The notes below the pieces were generated by a model. It made no database searches. It had not been told where the DNA came from and saw only the letters and a program-made list of their open reading frames with translations. From assembly GCA_035530195.1 (NCBI GenBank), contig DATKVG010000181.1:12163-76162 (forward strand): DNA of 64,000 bases, written 5' to 3'. Position numbers and translations under genes: made by a program. Each line of letters begins with the position of its first letter. Position 1 is the first letter of the stretch. This stretch comes from JAPLKX01 sp035530195 (GTDB lineage: Bacteria; Hydrogenedentota; Hydrogenedentia; Hydrogenedentales; SLHB01). Shown one piece after another: positions 35,572-44,862 of the stretch.

Positions 35572-36849
35572 ATGGCAGATGCAGTCCGCGAGCGGCTCTG
35601 GAAACATATTTCCGAAATCCACATCATCGACACCCACGAACATATCCCCGACGAGACCGCGGCCATTCAGCGCAAGAAAAGCCTGTTCAGTTTCTTCGAA
35701 CACTACGTGTCATCCGACCTCGTCTCTGCCGGAATGACCCACGAGGCCCTCGAAGCCATGCGCGACGAGACGAACTCCCTGTCACTGGCGGAGCGCTGGA
35801 ACCTCATGGCGCCGTATTGGCCTTACGCCCGCACAACAGGATACGGCCGCGCGTTCATCGGCTACATGCACGACCTGTTCGGCATCGTGGACATCAACGA
35901 GGACTCGTACGCGGAGTTGTCGGCGCGGATCGCCGCGGCCCAGCGACCGGGGTGGCACCGCGAGGTCCTGCGCGACAAAGCCCGGATCGACAAGGCCATC
36001 GCCACGACGTGGCCCGGCGAGCCGGTCCGTTCTGACCGCGACCTCCTCCTGTCGGCGCCCATATTCGACCACTACGCGACAGTATCGACGCGGGCCGAGT
36101 TGGAGGCGGTCGAAAAGGAAGCGGGGCAATCGATCCAGACGCTGCCCCAACTCATGCAAGCCCAGGAAGCCGCCGTTGACCGGATGGCCAGGGACGGCGC
36201 GGTCGCCGTGAAAATCTTCCTGGCGTATCAGCGGCCGCTGCTGTTCGATCGGGTCGAGCAGGCGCAGGCAACCCGCGTGTTTGACCGCGTTGGGCTGTCG
36301 CAGGCGCGCGACCTCGTGTTTGAAGACGTGAAACCGCTGCAGGATTTCATGACGCGCCGCCTGATTGGCTTGGCGACGGAGCGCCGTTTGCCGATTCAGA
36401 TCCACACGGGTATGCAGGAAGGCAACGGAAACGACCTCACCAACGCCCGCCCCACGCTGCTTACCAGCCTCTTCCTGGATTTTCCCGATGCCCGGTTCGA
36501 CGTGTTCCACGCCGGTTACCCGTACTGGCGCGAGACCGGCGTGCTCGCCAAGTATTTCTCAAACGTCTACGCCGACCTTGCCTGGCTCCACGCCATCTCG
36601 CCCCGCGCCGCCGCAAATATCCTGGACGAGTGGCTCGAGATTATTCCGTCCAACAAGATCCTCGGGGTCGGCGGCGACTCGAACTATGTCGAAGGCGCAT
36701 ACGGCCACACGCAAACGGCGCGTCGAGTCACGTGCGATGTGCTCGAGGGAAAAGTCGAGAAAGGCTACCTCTCGGTCGACGAAGCCCAATGGCTCGCCAC
36801 CCGAATTTTGCGGGAAAACGCCATCGAGGCTTTGCGCCTGAAACTATAG
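35572..36849 (+). CDS. amidohydrolase-superfamily (Amidohydro_2) metal enzyme
   Basis: 425 residues from the ATG at 35572 (GGGAGG upstream; an earlier ATG at 35536 adds 12 poor residues). HIIDTHEHI near the N-terminus is the HxH metal site on strand 1. IQIHTGMQEGNG supplies the strand-5 histidine and FDVFHAGYPYW the strand-6 histidine, and GVGGDSNY carries the strand-8 aspartate. The length and these segments fit the Amidohydro_2 family, which includes decarboxylases, lactonases and uronate isomerase relatives. The nearby aldolase and sugar isomerase genes suggest catabolism of a sugar acid; this is inference. Confidence 0.75.
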   Translation: MADAVRERLWKHISEIHIIDTHEHIPDETAAIQRKKSLFSFFEHYVSSDLVSAGMTHEALEAMRDETNSLSLAERWNLMAPYWPYARTTGYGRAFIGYMHDLFGIVDINEDSYAELSARIAAAQRPGWHREVLRDKARIDKAIATTWPGEPVRSDRDLLLSAPIFDHYATVSTRAELEAVEKEAGQSIQTLPQLMQAQEAAVDRMARDGAVAVKIFLAYQRPLLFDRVEQAQATRVFDRVGLSQARDLVFEDVKPLQDFMTRRLIGLATERRLPIQIHTGMQEGNGNDLTNARPTLLTSLFLDFPDARFDVFHAGYPYWRETGVLAKYFSNVYADLAWLHAISPRAAANILDEWLEIIPSNKILGVGGDSNYVEGAYGHTQTARRVTCDVLEGKVEKGYLSVDEAQWLATRILRENAIEALRLKL

Positions 36850-36854
36850 ATTCC

Positions 36855-36887
36855 ATCCGACCGATCCGACGGATCCGACGGATCGTC
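36855..36887. repeat. atccgacgg repeat between convergent genes (locus 2)
   Basis: Three to four near-copies of the nonamer atccgacgg fill the gap between the stops of the convergent amidohydrolase and HpcH aldolase genes. Same unit as 38681-38725; inverse-complement-like to 23691-23722. Confidence 0.6.
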
Positions 36888-37709
36888 TTATATGGCCTCT
36901 TCGGGCGCGGCCTCGGGCTGGCTTTCCGGCCGTTCCCCGAGCTCTGTTTTGAACCTTCGCAAATCGGCGCCGAGGGTGTCTTTTGTGAGGAAGAAATCGC
37001 TGCTGTGTACGATGAAATTGGCGCCTTCTTTTGCCCACTCGATCTCGGCGTCGATTCCAAACGAGAAGTGCAACCCCACACCGACGTTTTTCGCCCGGGC
37101 CTTCCGGATGATAGTCGACACCGCCTGCTTGAACCGCGGGTGGGCGTACTGTTCGGGAACGCCGAGGTTCAGCGAGAGGTCGTGCGGGCCGATCAGGAGC
37201 GCATCGAGATCGGGCACCGCGAGAATCTCATCGAGCGCCTCCAACGCGGGCGCCGACTCGATGTTGACGATCATCAGCTTGCCAGAGGCCCAGCCCGCCA
37301 GATACTCCGCCAACTCCGGCTCGAGTTCTTCTTTCCCATCGAGCTTGTTGCGCAGCCGCCGGCCCTTCAACGGCCGGAACTTCACCGCACCGCGCAGCGC
37401 CCTGACCTCCGCGATCAACTCGACGTACGGGAACACCACGCCCGCGGCCCCGCCGTCCAGCGCCATGCAGGCGAGGTACGGGTCCGGCTCGGGCACGCGC
37501 ACGATCGGCGCCAGGTTGAGCGCCCCGTACGCGGAACACATCCAGGCAAGCTGCGCGCGGTCAATCGGGATATGCTCCGTATCGAGGAAGACAAAATCCA
37601 GCCCGCTCGAAGCGATCATGCCGGGCCATTTCGGCGAGGTGGACACGATGCACGTCCCATATGCGCGTCGGCCCGACCTGAGCGCCGCCTGAAGCTGAAT
37701 GCCGTTCAT
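36888..37709 (-). CDS. HpcH/HpaI-type aldolase (2-oxoacid aldolase/citrate lyase family)
   Basis: 273 residues. Class II aldolase barrel: YGTCIVSTSPKWPGMIASSGLDFVFLDTEH at the start, APIVRVPEPDP, then GVVFPYVE, MIVNIESAPALEALDEIL with the metal-binding glutamate, and LLIGPHDLSLNLG with the aspartate. Cleaves 2-keto-3-deoxy or 4-hydroxy-2-oxo acids to pyruvate and an aldehyde. GGGGAG lies about 4 bases before the ATG. The C-terminus adds a short Glu/Pro-rich tail. Confidence 0.85.
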   Translation of the reverse strand: MNGIQLQAALRSGRRAYGTCIVSTSPKWPGMIASSGLDFVFLDTEHIPIDRAQLAWMCSAYGALNLAPIVRVPEPDPYLACMALDGGAAGVVFPYVELIAEVRALRGAVKFRPLKGRRLRNKLDGKEELEPELAEYLAGWASGKLMIVNIESAPALEALDEILAVPDLDALLIGPHDLSLNLGVPEQYAHPRFKQAVSTIIRKARAKNVGVGLHFSFGIDAEIEWAKEGANFIVHSSDFFLTKDTLGADLRRFKTELGERPESQPEAAPEEAI

Positions 37710-37813
37710 CGAACTCCCCTTTCAGTATAGGTCCTATGGGTCTAAGTCCTATTCATTTGGCCTTTCCCGCATTGACGGCGTATTATAGCCAAGCTCAACG
37801 GAGGATACACATC

Positions 37814-38650
37814 ATGAGACTTGGCGCGCCCGTCTATGGAGACAGCTCGACACCTGAAAACTGGGTCGCTTCCGTGAAGGCGAAATCCTATAGCGCGGCG
37901 TACTGCCCCGTCGACCGCAAGGCGGACGACTCGACGGTGAAGGCCTATGCGGATGCCGCCGCAAAGGCCAACATCGTCATCGCCGAAGTCGGCGCATGGA
38001 GCAATCCCATGCACAAGGAGGAATCGGCCCGCAAGAAGGCGCTCGAATTCTGCCAGGCCCAACTCGATTTGGCCGACCGCATCGGTGCGCGGTGCTGTGT
38101 CAACATCAGCGGGTCTCGCGGCGAACCATGGGACGGGCCCGACCCCTTGAACCTGACGCAAGGAACCTTTGACCTGATCGTTGAGACCACGCGCTCGATT
38201 ATCGACGCCGTCAAGCCCACCCGCACCTTTTACTCGCTCGAAACCATGCCGTGGATGTACCCCGATTCGGCGGACAGCTATCTGGCGCTCGTCAACGCCA
38301 TCGACCGGCCCGCGTTCGCCGTCCATCTCGATCCCACGAACCTCATCTGCAGCCCGCAACGCTACTACGGCAACGGCGAGATCGTCCGGGAATGCTTTGA
38401 GAAGTTCGGGCCACACATCCGCAGTTGCCACGGAAAAGACATCCTGCTGCAACCGCGCCTGATGACGCACCTCGACGAAGTCCCTGCGGGCAAGGGCAAC
38501 CTCGACTATCGCGTTTTCCTGCGGGAGCTCAACAAGCTCGAGCCCGACGCGCCCCTCATGCTCGAGCACCTGGCCAAGGAAGAGGAATATGACGCGGCGG
38601 CGGCGCACGTCCGCTCGGTCGCGGAAGCGGAAGGGCTGAAGTTCGTGTAG
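37814..38650 (+). CDS. sugar phosphate isomerase/epimerase (xylose-isomerase-like TIM barrel)
   Basis: 278 residues from the ATG at 37814, with GGAGG about 9 bases before it. Family hallmarks: IVIAEVGAW, RCCVNISGSRG, TFYSLETMPW with the first metal glutamate, FAVHLDPTNLI with the aspartate, IRSCHGKDI with the histidine, and PLMLEHL with the last glutamate. Typical role is isomerisation or epimerisation of keto-sugars or inositol derivatives. Divergent from the aldolase gene; the shared 104-base gap has an ataggtcctat palindrome near 37728. Confidence 0.85.
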   Translation: MRLGAPVYGDSSTPENWVASVKAKSYSAAYCPVDRKADDSTVKAYADAAAKANIVIAEVGAWSNPMHKEESARKKALEFCQAQLDLADRIGARCCVNISGSRGEPWDGPDPLNLTQGTFDLIVETTRSIIDAVKPTRTFYSLETMPWMYPDSADSYLALVNAIDRPAFAVHLDPTNLICSPQRYYGNGEIVRECFEKFGPHIRSCHGKDILLQPRLMTHLDEVPAGKGNLDYRVFLRELNKLEPDAPLMLEHLAKEEEYDAAAAHVRSVAEAEGLKFV

Positions 38651-38680
38651 CAGGTTCAGCCCGGCTTCACTGCCACTCAA

Positions 38681-38725
38681 ATCCGACGGATCCGACGGAT
38701 CCGACCGATCGGTCTGATCCGGATC
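38681..38725. repeat. atccgacgg repeat between convergent genes (locus 3)
   Basis: Two exact tandem copies of tccgacgga are followed by diverged inverse copies (ccgaccgatcggtctgatcc), so the array can fold on itself. It lies between the stops of the sugar isomerase and the minus-strand ABC permease. Confidence 0.6.
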
Positions 38726-38751
38726 AATCGCAGCGAATGTTACGGTGAAAC

Positions 38752-40104
38752 TTATTCGTGGCGGAGGGCTTCGACCGGATCCATATTGGCCGCGCGAAAC
38801 GCGGGATAGATGCCGAACATAACGCCGATCAGCGCCGAAATCGAGAACGCAATAAACGGGGACCACGGCGTGATGATGGTGATCATGTTGGCAAACCGCG
38901 TGATCGTAACCGGTATCGCCACTCCCAGCAGCACGCCCACCAGGCCGCCGCTGCACGACAGGATCACGGTCTCAATCAGAAACTGAATGACAATGTCCTG
39001 GCGGCGGGCGCCCAGCGCCCGGCGGATGCCGATCTCGCGCGTCCGCTCGGTGACGGTGGCCAGCATGATGTTCATGATGCCGATGCCGCCCACCAGCAGC
39101 GAGATCGCCGCAATCGAACCCAGCACCACGTTAAATATCTGCTTGGTCCGTTCGGCCTGGCGCAAAAGTTCGAGGGGAACCACCAGTTCAAAGTCCTTTT
39201 TCTTCCGATCCCGCTGCAGGATCTGCGTCACGATGGCGGCGATATCGAGCACTTCCTCCTGGCGTTCGACCCGCACGATGGCCTCGTGCAGTTCAACCTT
39301 CTCCGCCTCGAAACTCCCACTGCTCCGCTTCACCAGCGTCTCCCCAAACCGGTTTTTGGCGGCCGTCAGCGGGATGTACATGCGGTGGGTTGCGGCGGTG
39401 GCCTTATCCGTGGCGGCGGCTTGTTCCGCACTGTTTCCGGGGCTGGCCGTGGCCGTCGACGCCTCCGCTTGAATTATGCCTATTATGGTGTAGTACGAAC
39501 TGCCGACGCGCACCGTCCGGCCGATCGGCGAATCCATTGGAAACAACTCCGCCGCCATCGACTCGCCCAGAACACACACGTTCGAGATCTTCTCCATTTC
39601 ATCCATCGAGAAGAACCGCCCCGCGATCATGTTGAGCTTGCGCATATCGGTGTACCAGGGCACCGTCCCCACGATTTCGCAATCCACGCGCCGCGTGATA
39701 TTCCATACCCACTGCCGGATAACCCGGCCCGGCACCACGATCGTCACGCCGGGGATCGTGGCGCGGATCCGGTCGAGGTCCGCGTAGGTGAGGCCGTAAT
39801 CGATCGCGTAGGTCTGCCGGGAAGACGTGTTTTGATCCTGGACCGGCTTTATGCTGTGCAAAATGATGTTGTTGCTGCCCAGCCGGCGGATTTGTTCCTG
39901 CGCCTCGTGGCTCGCCCCTTCGCCGACCGCCAGCATCGCAATCACCGAGCACACCCCGAACACGATCCCCAGCACCGTCAGCAAAGACCTCAGCCGGTGC
40001 ATCCAAAGGCTGCGGAACCCCAGCAGCACCGTCCGCTGCACGTACGAATACGTCAGCCGGGGTGGCGCCGCGAATACGTGAAAATCCACCTTAGTTCCAG
40101 ACAT
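38752..40104 (-). CDS. MacB-like ABC transporter permease
   Basis: 450 residues. An N-terminal helix (LRSLLTVLGIVFGVCSVIAMLAVG), a large periplasmic domain with an Ala/Thr-rich insertion (about residues 220-245), and three C-terminal helices ending GIYPAFRAANMDPVEALRHE. This is the last gene of a four-gene export operon and overlaps the ATPase gene by 14 bases. Together with the membrane fusion protein and the TolC-like lipoprotein upstream it should form a complete envelope-spanning pump of the MacAB-TolC kind. Substrate unknown. Confidence 0.92.
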   Translation of the reverse strand: MSGTKVDFHVFAAPPRLTYSYVQRTVLLGFRSLWMHRLRSLLTVLGIVFGVCSVIAMLAVGEGASHEAQEQIRRLGSNNIILHSIKPVQDQNTSSRQTYAIDYGLTYADLDRIRATIPGVTIVVPGRVIRQWVWNITRRVDCEIVGTVPWYTDMRKLNMIAGRFFSMDEMEKISNVCVLGESMAAELFPMDSPIGRTVRVGSSYYTIIGIIQAEASTATASPGNSAEQAAATDKATAATHRMYIPLTAAKNRFGETLVKRSSGSFEAEKVELHEAIVRVERQEEVLDIAAIVTQILQRDRKKKDFELVVPLELLRQAERTKQIFNVVLGSIAAISLLVGGIGIMNIMLATVTERTREIGIRRALGARRQDIVIQFLIETVILSCSGGLVGVLLGVAIPVTITRFANMITIITPWSPFIAFSISALIGVMFGIYPAFRAANMDPVEALRHE

Positions 40105-40780
40105 CGCTCACCACCTGCCCGTCCCGAAGGCGGATCACCCGCATGGTCCGCATGGCGATCTGGTCGTCGTGTGTCACCATGATGAAAGTCTTGCCTTGCC
40201 GGTTGAGTTCGTCGAAGATGTCGAGGATCTCGTTGCCCGACGCGCTGTCGAGGTTGCCCGTTGGTTCGTCGGCGAGGATCACCAGCGGGTCATTCACCAG
40301 CGCGCGCGCGATGGCCACGCGTTGCTGTTGCCCGCCCGACAACTCGAACGGCCGGTGGTTGATCCGATCCGTGAGCCCGACGCGCTCCGCCAGCTCGGCC
40401 GCCTTATCCAGCGTTTCCGCCTCGCTTCTGCCCTGGTAATACAGGGGAATCCCGATGTTTTCAACGACGGTCAACTGGGGAATCAGGTTGTAAGACTGGA
40501 ACACAAACCCGATGCGCGCACCGCGGATTCCGCTAAGCGCGTCGTCGTCCAACTGCGAAAGATCGTAGCCGCCAAGCAGGTACTTGCCCGACGTGGGCCG
40601 GTCCAGGCAGCCCAGCAGGTTCAGCAACGTCGACTTCCCGCATCCCGACGGGCCCATGATGGTGATGTACTCGCCCTGCTTGAACCCGAGATCCACGCCC
40701 CGCAGGGCATGGACCAGTACCGCGCCCATCGCGTACGTCTTGCTCAACCCCTGCAGTTCAATGACGGGCGAATCGGCCAT
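40091..40780 (-). CDS. ABC transporter ATPase, MacB/LolD type
   Basis: 229 residues, complete nucleotide-binding domain: Walker A GPSGCGKST, Q-loop VFQSYNLIPQ, signature LSGGQQQRVAIARAL, Walker B VILADEPTG, NLDS, and the switch MVTHD. It starts 3 bases after the membrane fusion gene stops and its stop overlaps the permease start, so translation is coupled. It powers the neighbouring permease. Confidence 0.95.
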   Translation of the reverse strand: MADSPVIELQGLSKTYAMGAVLVHALRGVDLGFKQGEYITIMGPSGCGKSTLLNLLGCLDRPTSGKYLLGGYDLSQLDDDALSGIRGARIGFVFQSYNLIPQLTVVENIGIPLYYQGRSEAETLDKAAELAERVGLTDRINHRPFELSGGQQQRVAIARALVNDPLVILADEPTGNLDSASGNEILDIFDELNRQGKTFIMVTHDDQIAMRTMRVIRLRDGQVVSDVWN

Positions 40781-40783
40781 GGG

Positions 40784-42916
40784 CTACTCCACCGCCGCGG
40801 GCGCGGCGGGCGGCGCGGCTACCGGGGCAGATGGCGCCTTTTCCGCCACGGCCTTTTCGTCTTCCTTCTTTTCTTCCCCGCCGGCCTCTTCGGGCGTCAC
40901 CGGCGCACGCAGCAGCACGACCTCGCCCTCTTCGAGGCCACTCTTGATCTCGATAAACTCGTTATTGAACTCGCCCGTCTCGACAGCCCGCTTCTCGGGC
41001 CCGCCCAGGCGGGCCACATAACACACCCGCTGATCATTGCTCGAACTCACCGCCTGGATCGGCACATAGGAAACGTCCGGAAGCTCCTTGACGTGAATGT
41101 CCACCTGCGCGCTCATCCCCGGTTTCAACCACGGAAACACCCCGTCGATGCTCACGCTGACCTCGTATACTTTTACGTCGGGATTCAGCCAGCGGTTCTC
41201 GGAATCCGGCAACACGGCCACCTTCACCACCTTCCCCGTCAAAATATGATCTGGATAGGCGTCCACCCGGATTGTCACCGTCTGGTCGCGCTGAATGCTC
41301 TTGATGGCTGACTCGTGAATTTTGATCTTCGCCCCCATCTGGTTCATATCGGGAATGGTGATAATCTTCTGGCGCTCGCGCACCATGGCCCCTTCCTGGA
41401 TTTGGTCCTGGCCGCGCCAGTTTTCCTGGTTGGCATAGACCACCAAACCCGGCCGCTCCGCCTTGATCTTGCACTTCTGTATCTGCTCGAGCCGCTCCCG
41501 CCGGCGCCGCGACTGCAACGCAAAACGCGCCTCGTTCGACTTCAGCCGGGCCTCCGCCTGCGCAAGCTTCGAGACGGCCATCTTCTTCGCGCGCTCGAGT
41601 TTCCGGTTCGCTTCCTGGTGGTCCGACAACAGCTTCTCCGCTTCCTTGGGAAACTCGTAAACCAAAAAAAGCTGCCGGCTGATTTCGGCCGACTGCACGC
41701 TCACGTCAGTCCGTTGGACCTTAAGCTTCTCGGTTTCGAGCTCGTTTTTCGTCACAAAATCCCGCTCCGCAAGGCGTTCCGTCCCCTCGAAACTTGTCTT
41801 GGCCAGCCCCAACTCGGCCTGCTGCATCATCAAATCGTCTTCCAGCTTGCGCAACTTCTGCCCCGCCTCACCGTCGCCCAGCGTCTCGATGTTGGCGTAC
41901 TTCGTAAAATTTATCGAGATCCGCGGCGTGCGCTGGCTCACGGCCTCTGCATAACGCGCGTTCGCCGTACTCGCCGAAGACGCCGCCTCCTCCAACACCG
42001 ACGCCGCCATCGCCGAGATTTCCTCCTGGTTCTTCTCCAGGGCGCCGCCCGGCTGCCGCGGGCCCCGCTCGCCGCGCGGCCGTTCGCCGTCACCGCGCCG
42101 CTCCCCGCGATTGCCCCGCCGTTCCGCGTCCTTCGCTCGCCGCTGGTCGCCCTCGCCACCGGCCGGCGCGGTTTTCGGCGCCTCGGCAGCCGCATCGCCG
42201 GCCGGATCGGCCGCCGCATCGGCCTTGGCGGTTTCGGGCTTTTTCTCTGCAGGCGCAGGTTCCTTGCCCGGTTTGTCTTCGCTCTCGCTGCCATTGCCCA
42301 GCACGCTCTTGAGCACGTCCTCGAGGTTCGGCATCGACATCTCTTGCTGGAGGGGTTCCTCTTCCGGGATCTGCTTGAGTATGTCCTGCGCCGCCACTTT
42401 CCCGAGGTATTTTTCCAAGTCCATCAGCGCGAACTTCACTTCCAGTTCGGCGGCCGTGATGTCGCTGCGATTCTGATTCAACTGGATCTCGTAGGCCTCG
42501 CGCGCTTCGGTGAACGACGCCAGCGAATTCTGATACTCCAGTTCGTCGCCAATCTGTTTTTCGAGCAATTCGGTCGCGTCCAACTCGACCAAGATCTTTC
42601 CCGCCGTTACGTCCTCCGGCGTCACGCTGTAACCTTCCTCGACAATGCTGAGGATCTTTGTCTGGCCCTGCACTTCCGACTTGATCTCCTGTGACTCGAG
42701 GGCCTCGATGCTGCCCCCTTCCGTGACGTCGATCTTCAGCATCCCGTGCGCAACCGTGAATGTCGTTCCCCTCAGGCCCGTAACGGTTTCCGCGCCCCCG
42801 AAAAAACGCAGCACGACCACGGCCAGCAACACCACCAGCCCCACCTTGAGCACCAGCCGCCAGCGTTTTTTGCGGCCGCGTACAGCCGGACTAGTCTCAG
42901 TATCAGGATTCGCCAT
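40784..42916 (-). CDS. membrane fusion protein with a long disordered insertion
   Basis: 710 residues, far longer than usual MacA/HlyD proteins. An N-terminal anchor helix (about 21-38) precedes the fusion domain start (EIKSEVQGQTKILSIVEEG). The first half of the helical hairpin is interrupted by a low-complexity Ala/Glu/Arg/Gly segment at about residues 208-295. A second long coiled-coil region with KLAQAEARLKSNEARF follows, then the barrel half (VVYANQENWRGQDQIQEGAMV) and an Ala/Pro/Glu tail. The position after the TolC-like gene, with a 14-base overlap, indicates a tripartite pump. What the insertion does is unknown. Confidence 0.88.
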   Translation of the reverse strand: MANPDTETSPAVRGRKKRWRLVLKVGLVVLLAVVVLRFFGGAETVTGLRGTTFTVAHGMLKIDVTEGGSIEALESQEIKSEVQGQTKILSIVEEGYSVTPEDVTAGKILVELDATELLEKQIGDELEYQNSLASFTEAREAYEIQLNQNRSDITAAELEVKFALMDLEKYLGKVAAQDILKQIPEEEPLQQEMSMPNLEDVLKSVLGNGSESEDKPGKEPAPAEKKPETAKADAAADPAGDAAAEAPKTAPAGGEGDQRRAKDAERRGNRGERRGDGERPRGERGPRQPGGALEKNQEEISAMAASVLEEAASSASTANARYAEAVSQRTPRISINFTKYANIETLGDGEAGQKLRKLEDDLMMQQAELGLAKTSFEGTERLAERDFVTKNELETEKLKVQRTDVSVQSAEISRQLFLVYEFPKEAEKLLSDHQEANRKLERAKKMAVSKLAQAEARLKSNEARFALQSRRRRERLEQIQKCKIKAERPGLVVYANQENWRGQDQIQEGAMVRERQKIITIPDMNQMGAKIKIHESAIKSIQRDQTVTIRVDAYPDHILTGKVVKVAVLPDSENRWLNPDVKVYEVSVSIDGVFPWLKPGMSAQVDIHVKELPDVSYVPIQAVSSSNDQRVCYVARLGGPEKRAVETGEFNNEFIEIKSGLEEGEVVLLRAPVTPEEAGGEEKKEDEKAVAEKAPSAPVAAPPAAPAAVE

Positions 42917-44759
42917 CGGTGACCTCCTCCCATCGGCCGTTTTCCTTGATAAACAAGATGCCCATGTCGCGCCAGAACTCGAGGCGGGCTATCGTGTGGC
43001 CAATCAAGGCGGCCGTGAGGTTATTCATGCTTTCGTTGAGATCGTTCTGTGCGTCCACTTGGTTTTGCGCAATGACTTGACCGAGTTCGGCCAGCAATTC
43101 CTGCTCTTCGACGCGCCGCTGGTTGAGCCCTACTGTCTGCTGCGCAATTTCATACGCCCGCTTCGCCTGGTCCAGTTCACGCCACGCATTCCGGACCTCG
43201 AGCTTCACGTTGTCCCCGGCCAGTTCCAACTCGCGGATGCTTCGTTCCTGCTCGATTAGGGCGCCCCGGTACTGGTTTCTCTCGCTCTTTCGCTCGAGCG
43301 GCAGGTCGGTGTTGAGGCCGGCATTCAACCGGGCGCGGTTGAAATCGAACTGCGAGAACCGGTTGTTGTCCAAGCTCGAAACCGAACCGCCCAAAACCAG
43401 GTCCAGCCCGGGTTTCAACTCGTTCGCCGCCACGTCCACGCGCCGGGCCGCGTCTTCCTGTTGATCGCGTTGCGTGTACAGGTCCAACCGCGCCGTCATC
43501 GCCACTTCAACCGCCTCCTCCGGCGTAATCTGCGGGTGTAAGATGCCCCGCTCGGCGAGATCCCGCAGCTCTCCGTCGTCCAGGATCACCGGGGCGTCCG
43601 TCGAAAGGCCCAGCTCGATTTTGAACGCGTCCAGCGACTGTTTGTACCGCCGCACCGAACCCACCCAACTGTTCTCGCTGCTCAATTCGGCCTGCAGGAC
43701 CCGGCCCAGTTCCGCCTGTTTCAGCCGGCCCTCCTCGGCGAACGCCCGCTGCCGTTCGGCGTTTTTGATAAAACTCTGGTAGGCCTGCCAGTTGTTTTTC
43801 GCCACGTCACGATCCTGCAACACGCCATAGTAGCTGCTGCAAATCCGCACTGTAAACTCTTGCCGGAACCGCGTAAACTCGCGAAGCTGGTAAAGCAGGT
43901 CCCGTTCCGCCTGGGTCAGCCGTTCCGCGGCAACCTTCCTGCCGCCGCCGCGCAGGATCGGTTGCGTAAACGATCCCACCAGCGCGCTCGAGTTATCCAC
44001 CCGCGGGTCGCCCGTGAGGAACCGGAGGAAGTTGGTCGTCAGGTTCACCGCGATCCGCCCGCCCCCCTTCAGCAACAGGTCCACCCCAAAACCCGTACTG
44101 CCCGAAACGTCCCGCTCGTCAATGATGCGCGTACTCGACTCGTTAAGTCCCGCCGCCGTACCCGCCTCCTCGACCAGGTTGCCGTACGCCGAGAGCAGGT
44201 CGGCGGGCGTGCCGGTCAGCGCGCCCAACTGGTTGATCAGGCCCGGTGCTTCCTGGGTCAGGCGCGCCATCGTGCCGTATTCTTCGACGTCGCGCGTGCT
44301 CCGCCCGTACGCCGCCTCGCCCGTCCCGCTGAAAATCGGCGTGTACCGGTGGCGGTCGAGCGTGAGGGAAAGCGCCTGGAGGTACAACGATTCCTTCTGG
44401 TTCTGGTACTGTCGGTTGTGCTTGACGGCCAGTTCAAGCGCCTTCTCGAGCGACAGAACATGCCCCCCAGCTTCGCCCGATCCCGCTTCCCCCAAAAACG
44501 AGGGCGCCGCCTCGGCTGCCGGCAGGCCGTCCAGCGGCGGCACCGCTTCCGCCTCGATCATGAAGTTGGGATCCATCCCCGGCACGTCCGGCGTCTTTTC
44601 CGCCAGAACCCGGTACGCCTCTTTGTCAGCCGATTTTGCGTAATGGGTGGTCGAGCACCCCGCGATGCATCCGACCACAACCACGGGAATTATGATGAAG
44701 TGTCTACTCGTCAACGCGCCAACCTTCTGCCGTTCGAGACCTCGAGACGTGTTAAACAC
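42903..44759 (-). CDS. TolC-like outer-membrane efflux lipoprotein
   Basis: 618 residues, outer-membrane channel of the pump. The N-terminus has a short hydrophobic stretch and lipobox (VVVVGCIAGC), so it is lipid-anchored. Two long helical repeats typical of the OEP family follow (HNRQYQNQKESLYLQALSL; later LEVRNAWRELDQAKRAYEIAQ). A GTG at 44759 is used; a TTG at 44714 with AGAAGG 8 bases upstream would place the signal peptide directly at the N-terminus and is a real alternative. First gene of the four-gene export operon, behind the promoter at 44798. Confidence 0.88.
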   Translation of the reverse strand: MFNTSRGLERQKVGALTSRHFIIIPVVVVGCIAGCSTTHYAKSADKEAYRVLAEKTPDVPGMDPNFMIEAEAVPPLDGLPAAEAAPSFLGEAGSGEAGGHVLSLEKALELAVKHNRQYQNQKESLYLQALSLTLDRHRYTPIFSGTGEAAYGRSTRDVEEYGTMARLTQEAPGLINQLGALTGTPADLLSAYGNLVEEAGTAAGLNESSTRIIDERDVSGSTGFGVDLLLKGGGRIAVNLTTNFLRFLTGDPRVDNSSALVGSFTQPILRGGGRKVAAERLTQAERDLLYQLREFTRFRQEFTVRICSSYYGVLQDRDVAKNNWQAYQSFIKNAERQRAFAEEGRLKQAELGRVLQAELSSENSWVGSVRRYKQSLDAFKIELGLSTDAPVILDDGELRDLAERGILHPQITPEEAVEVAMTARLDLYTQRDQQEDAARRVDVAANELKPGLDLVLGGSVSSLDNNRFSQFDFNRARLNAGLNTDLPLERKSERNQYRGALIEQERSIRELELAGDNVKLEVRNAWRELDQAKRAYEIAQQTVGLNQRRVEEQELLAELGQVIAQNQVDAQNDLNESMNNLTAALIGHTIARLEFWRDMGILFIKENGRWEEVTDGES

Positions 44760-44797
44760 CGCCAGCCGCCCCCTGGTTCCACCGGGAAACTACGCCA

Positions 44798-44826
44798 TTA
44801 TTAAAAATGAACGCCTGCCGGTGCAA
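44798..44826 (-). promoter_or_regulatory. promoter for the TolC-like export operon
   Basis: On the minus strand TTGCAC (44826-44821), 17 bases, TAATAA (44803-44798). Expected start near 44791, about 32 bases before the GTG at 44759. Confidence 0.5.
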
Positions 44827-44862
44827 CGATCATCTTTTATGTACTATTCTCACAGTTCACTT

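Noticed and set aside
37720..37760. ataggtcctat-type sequence between the aldolase and isomerase genes considered as a member of the convergent-gene repeat family.
   Set aside because: It lies in a divergent promoter gap and shares only a short palindrome, not the atccgacgg unit.
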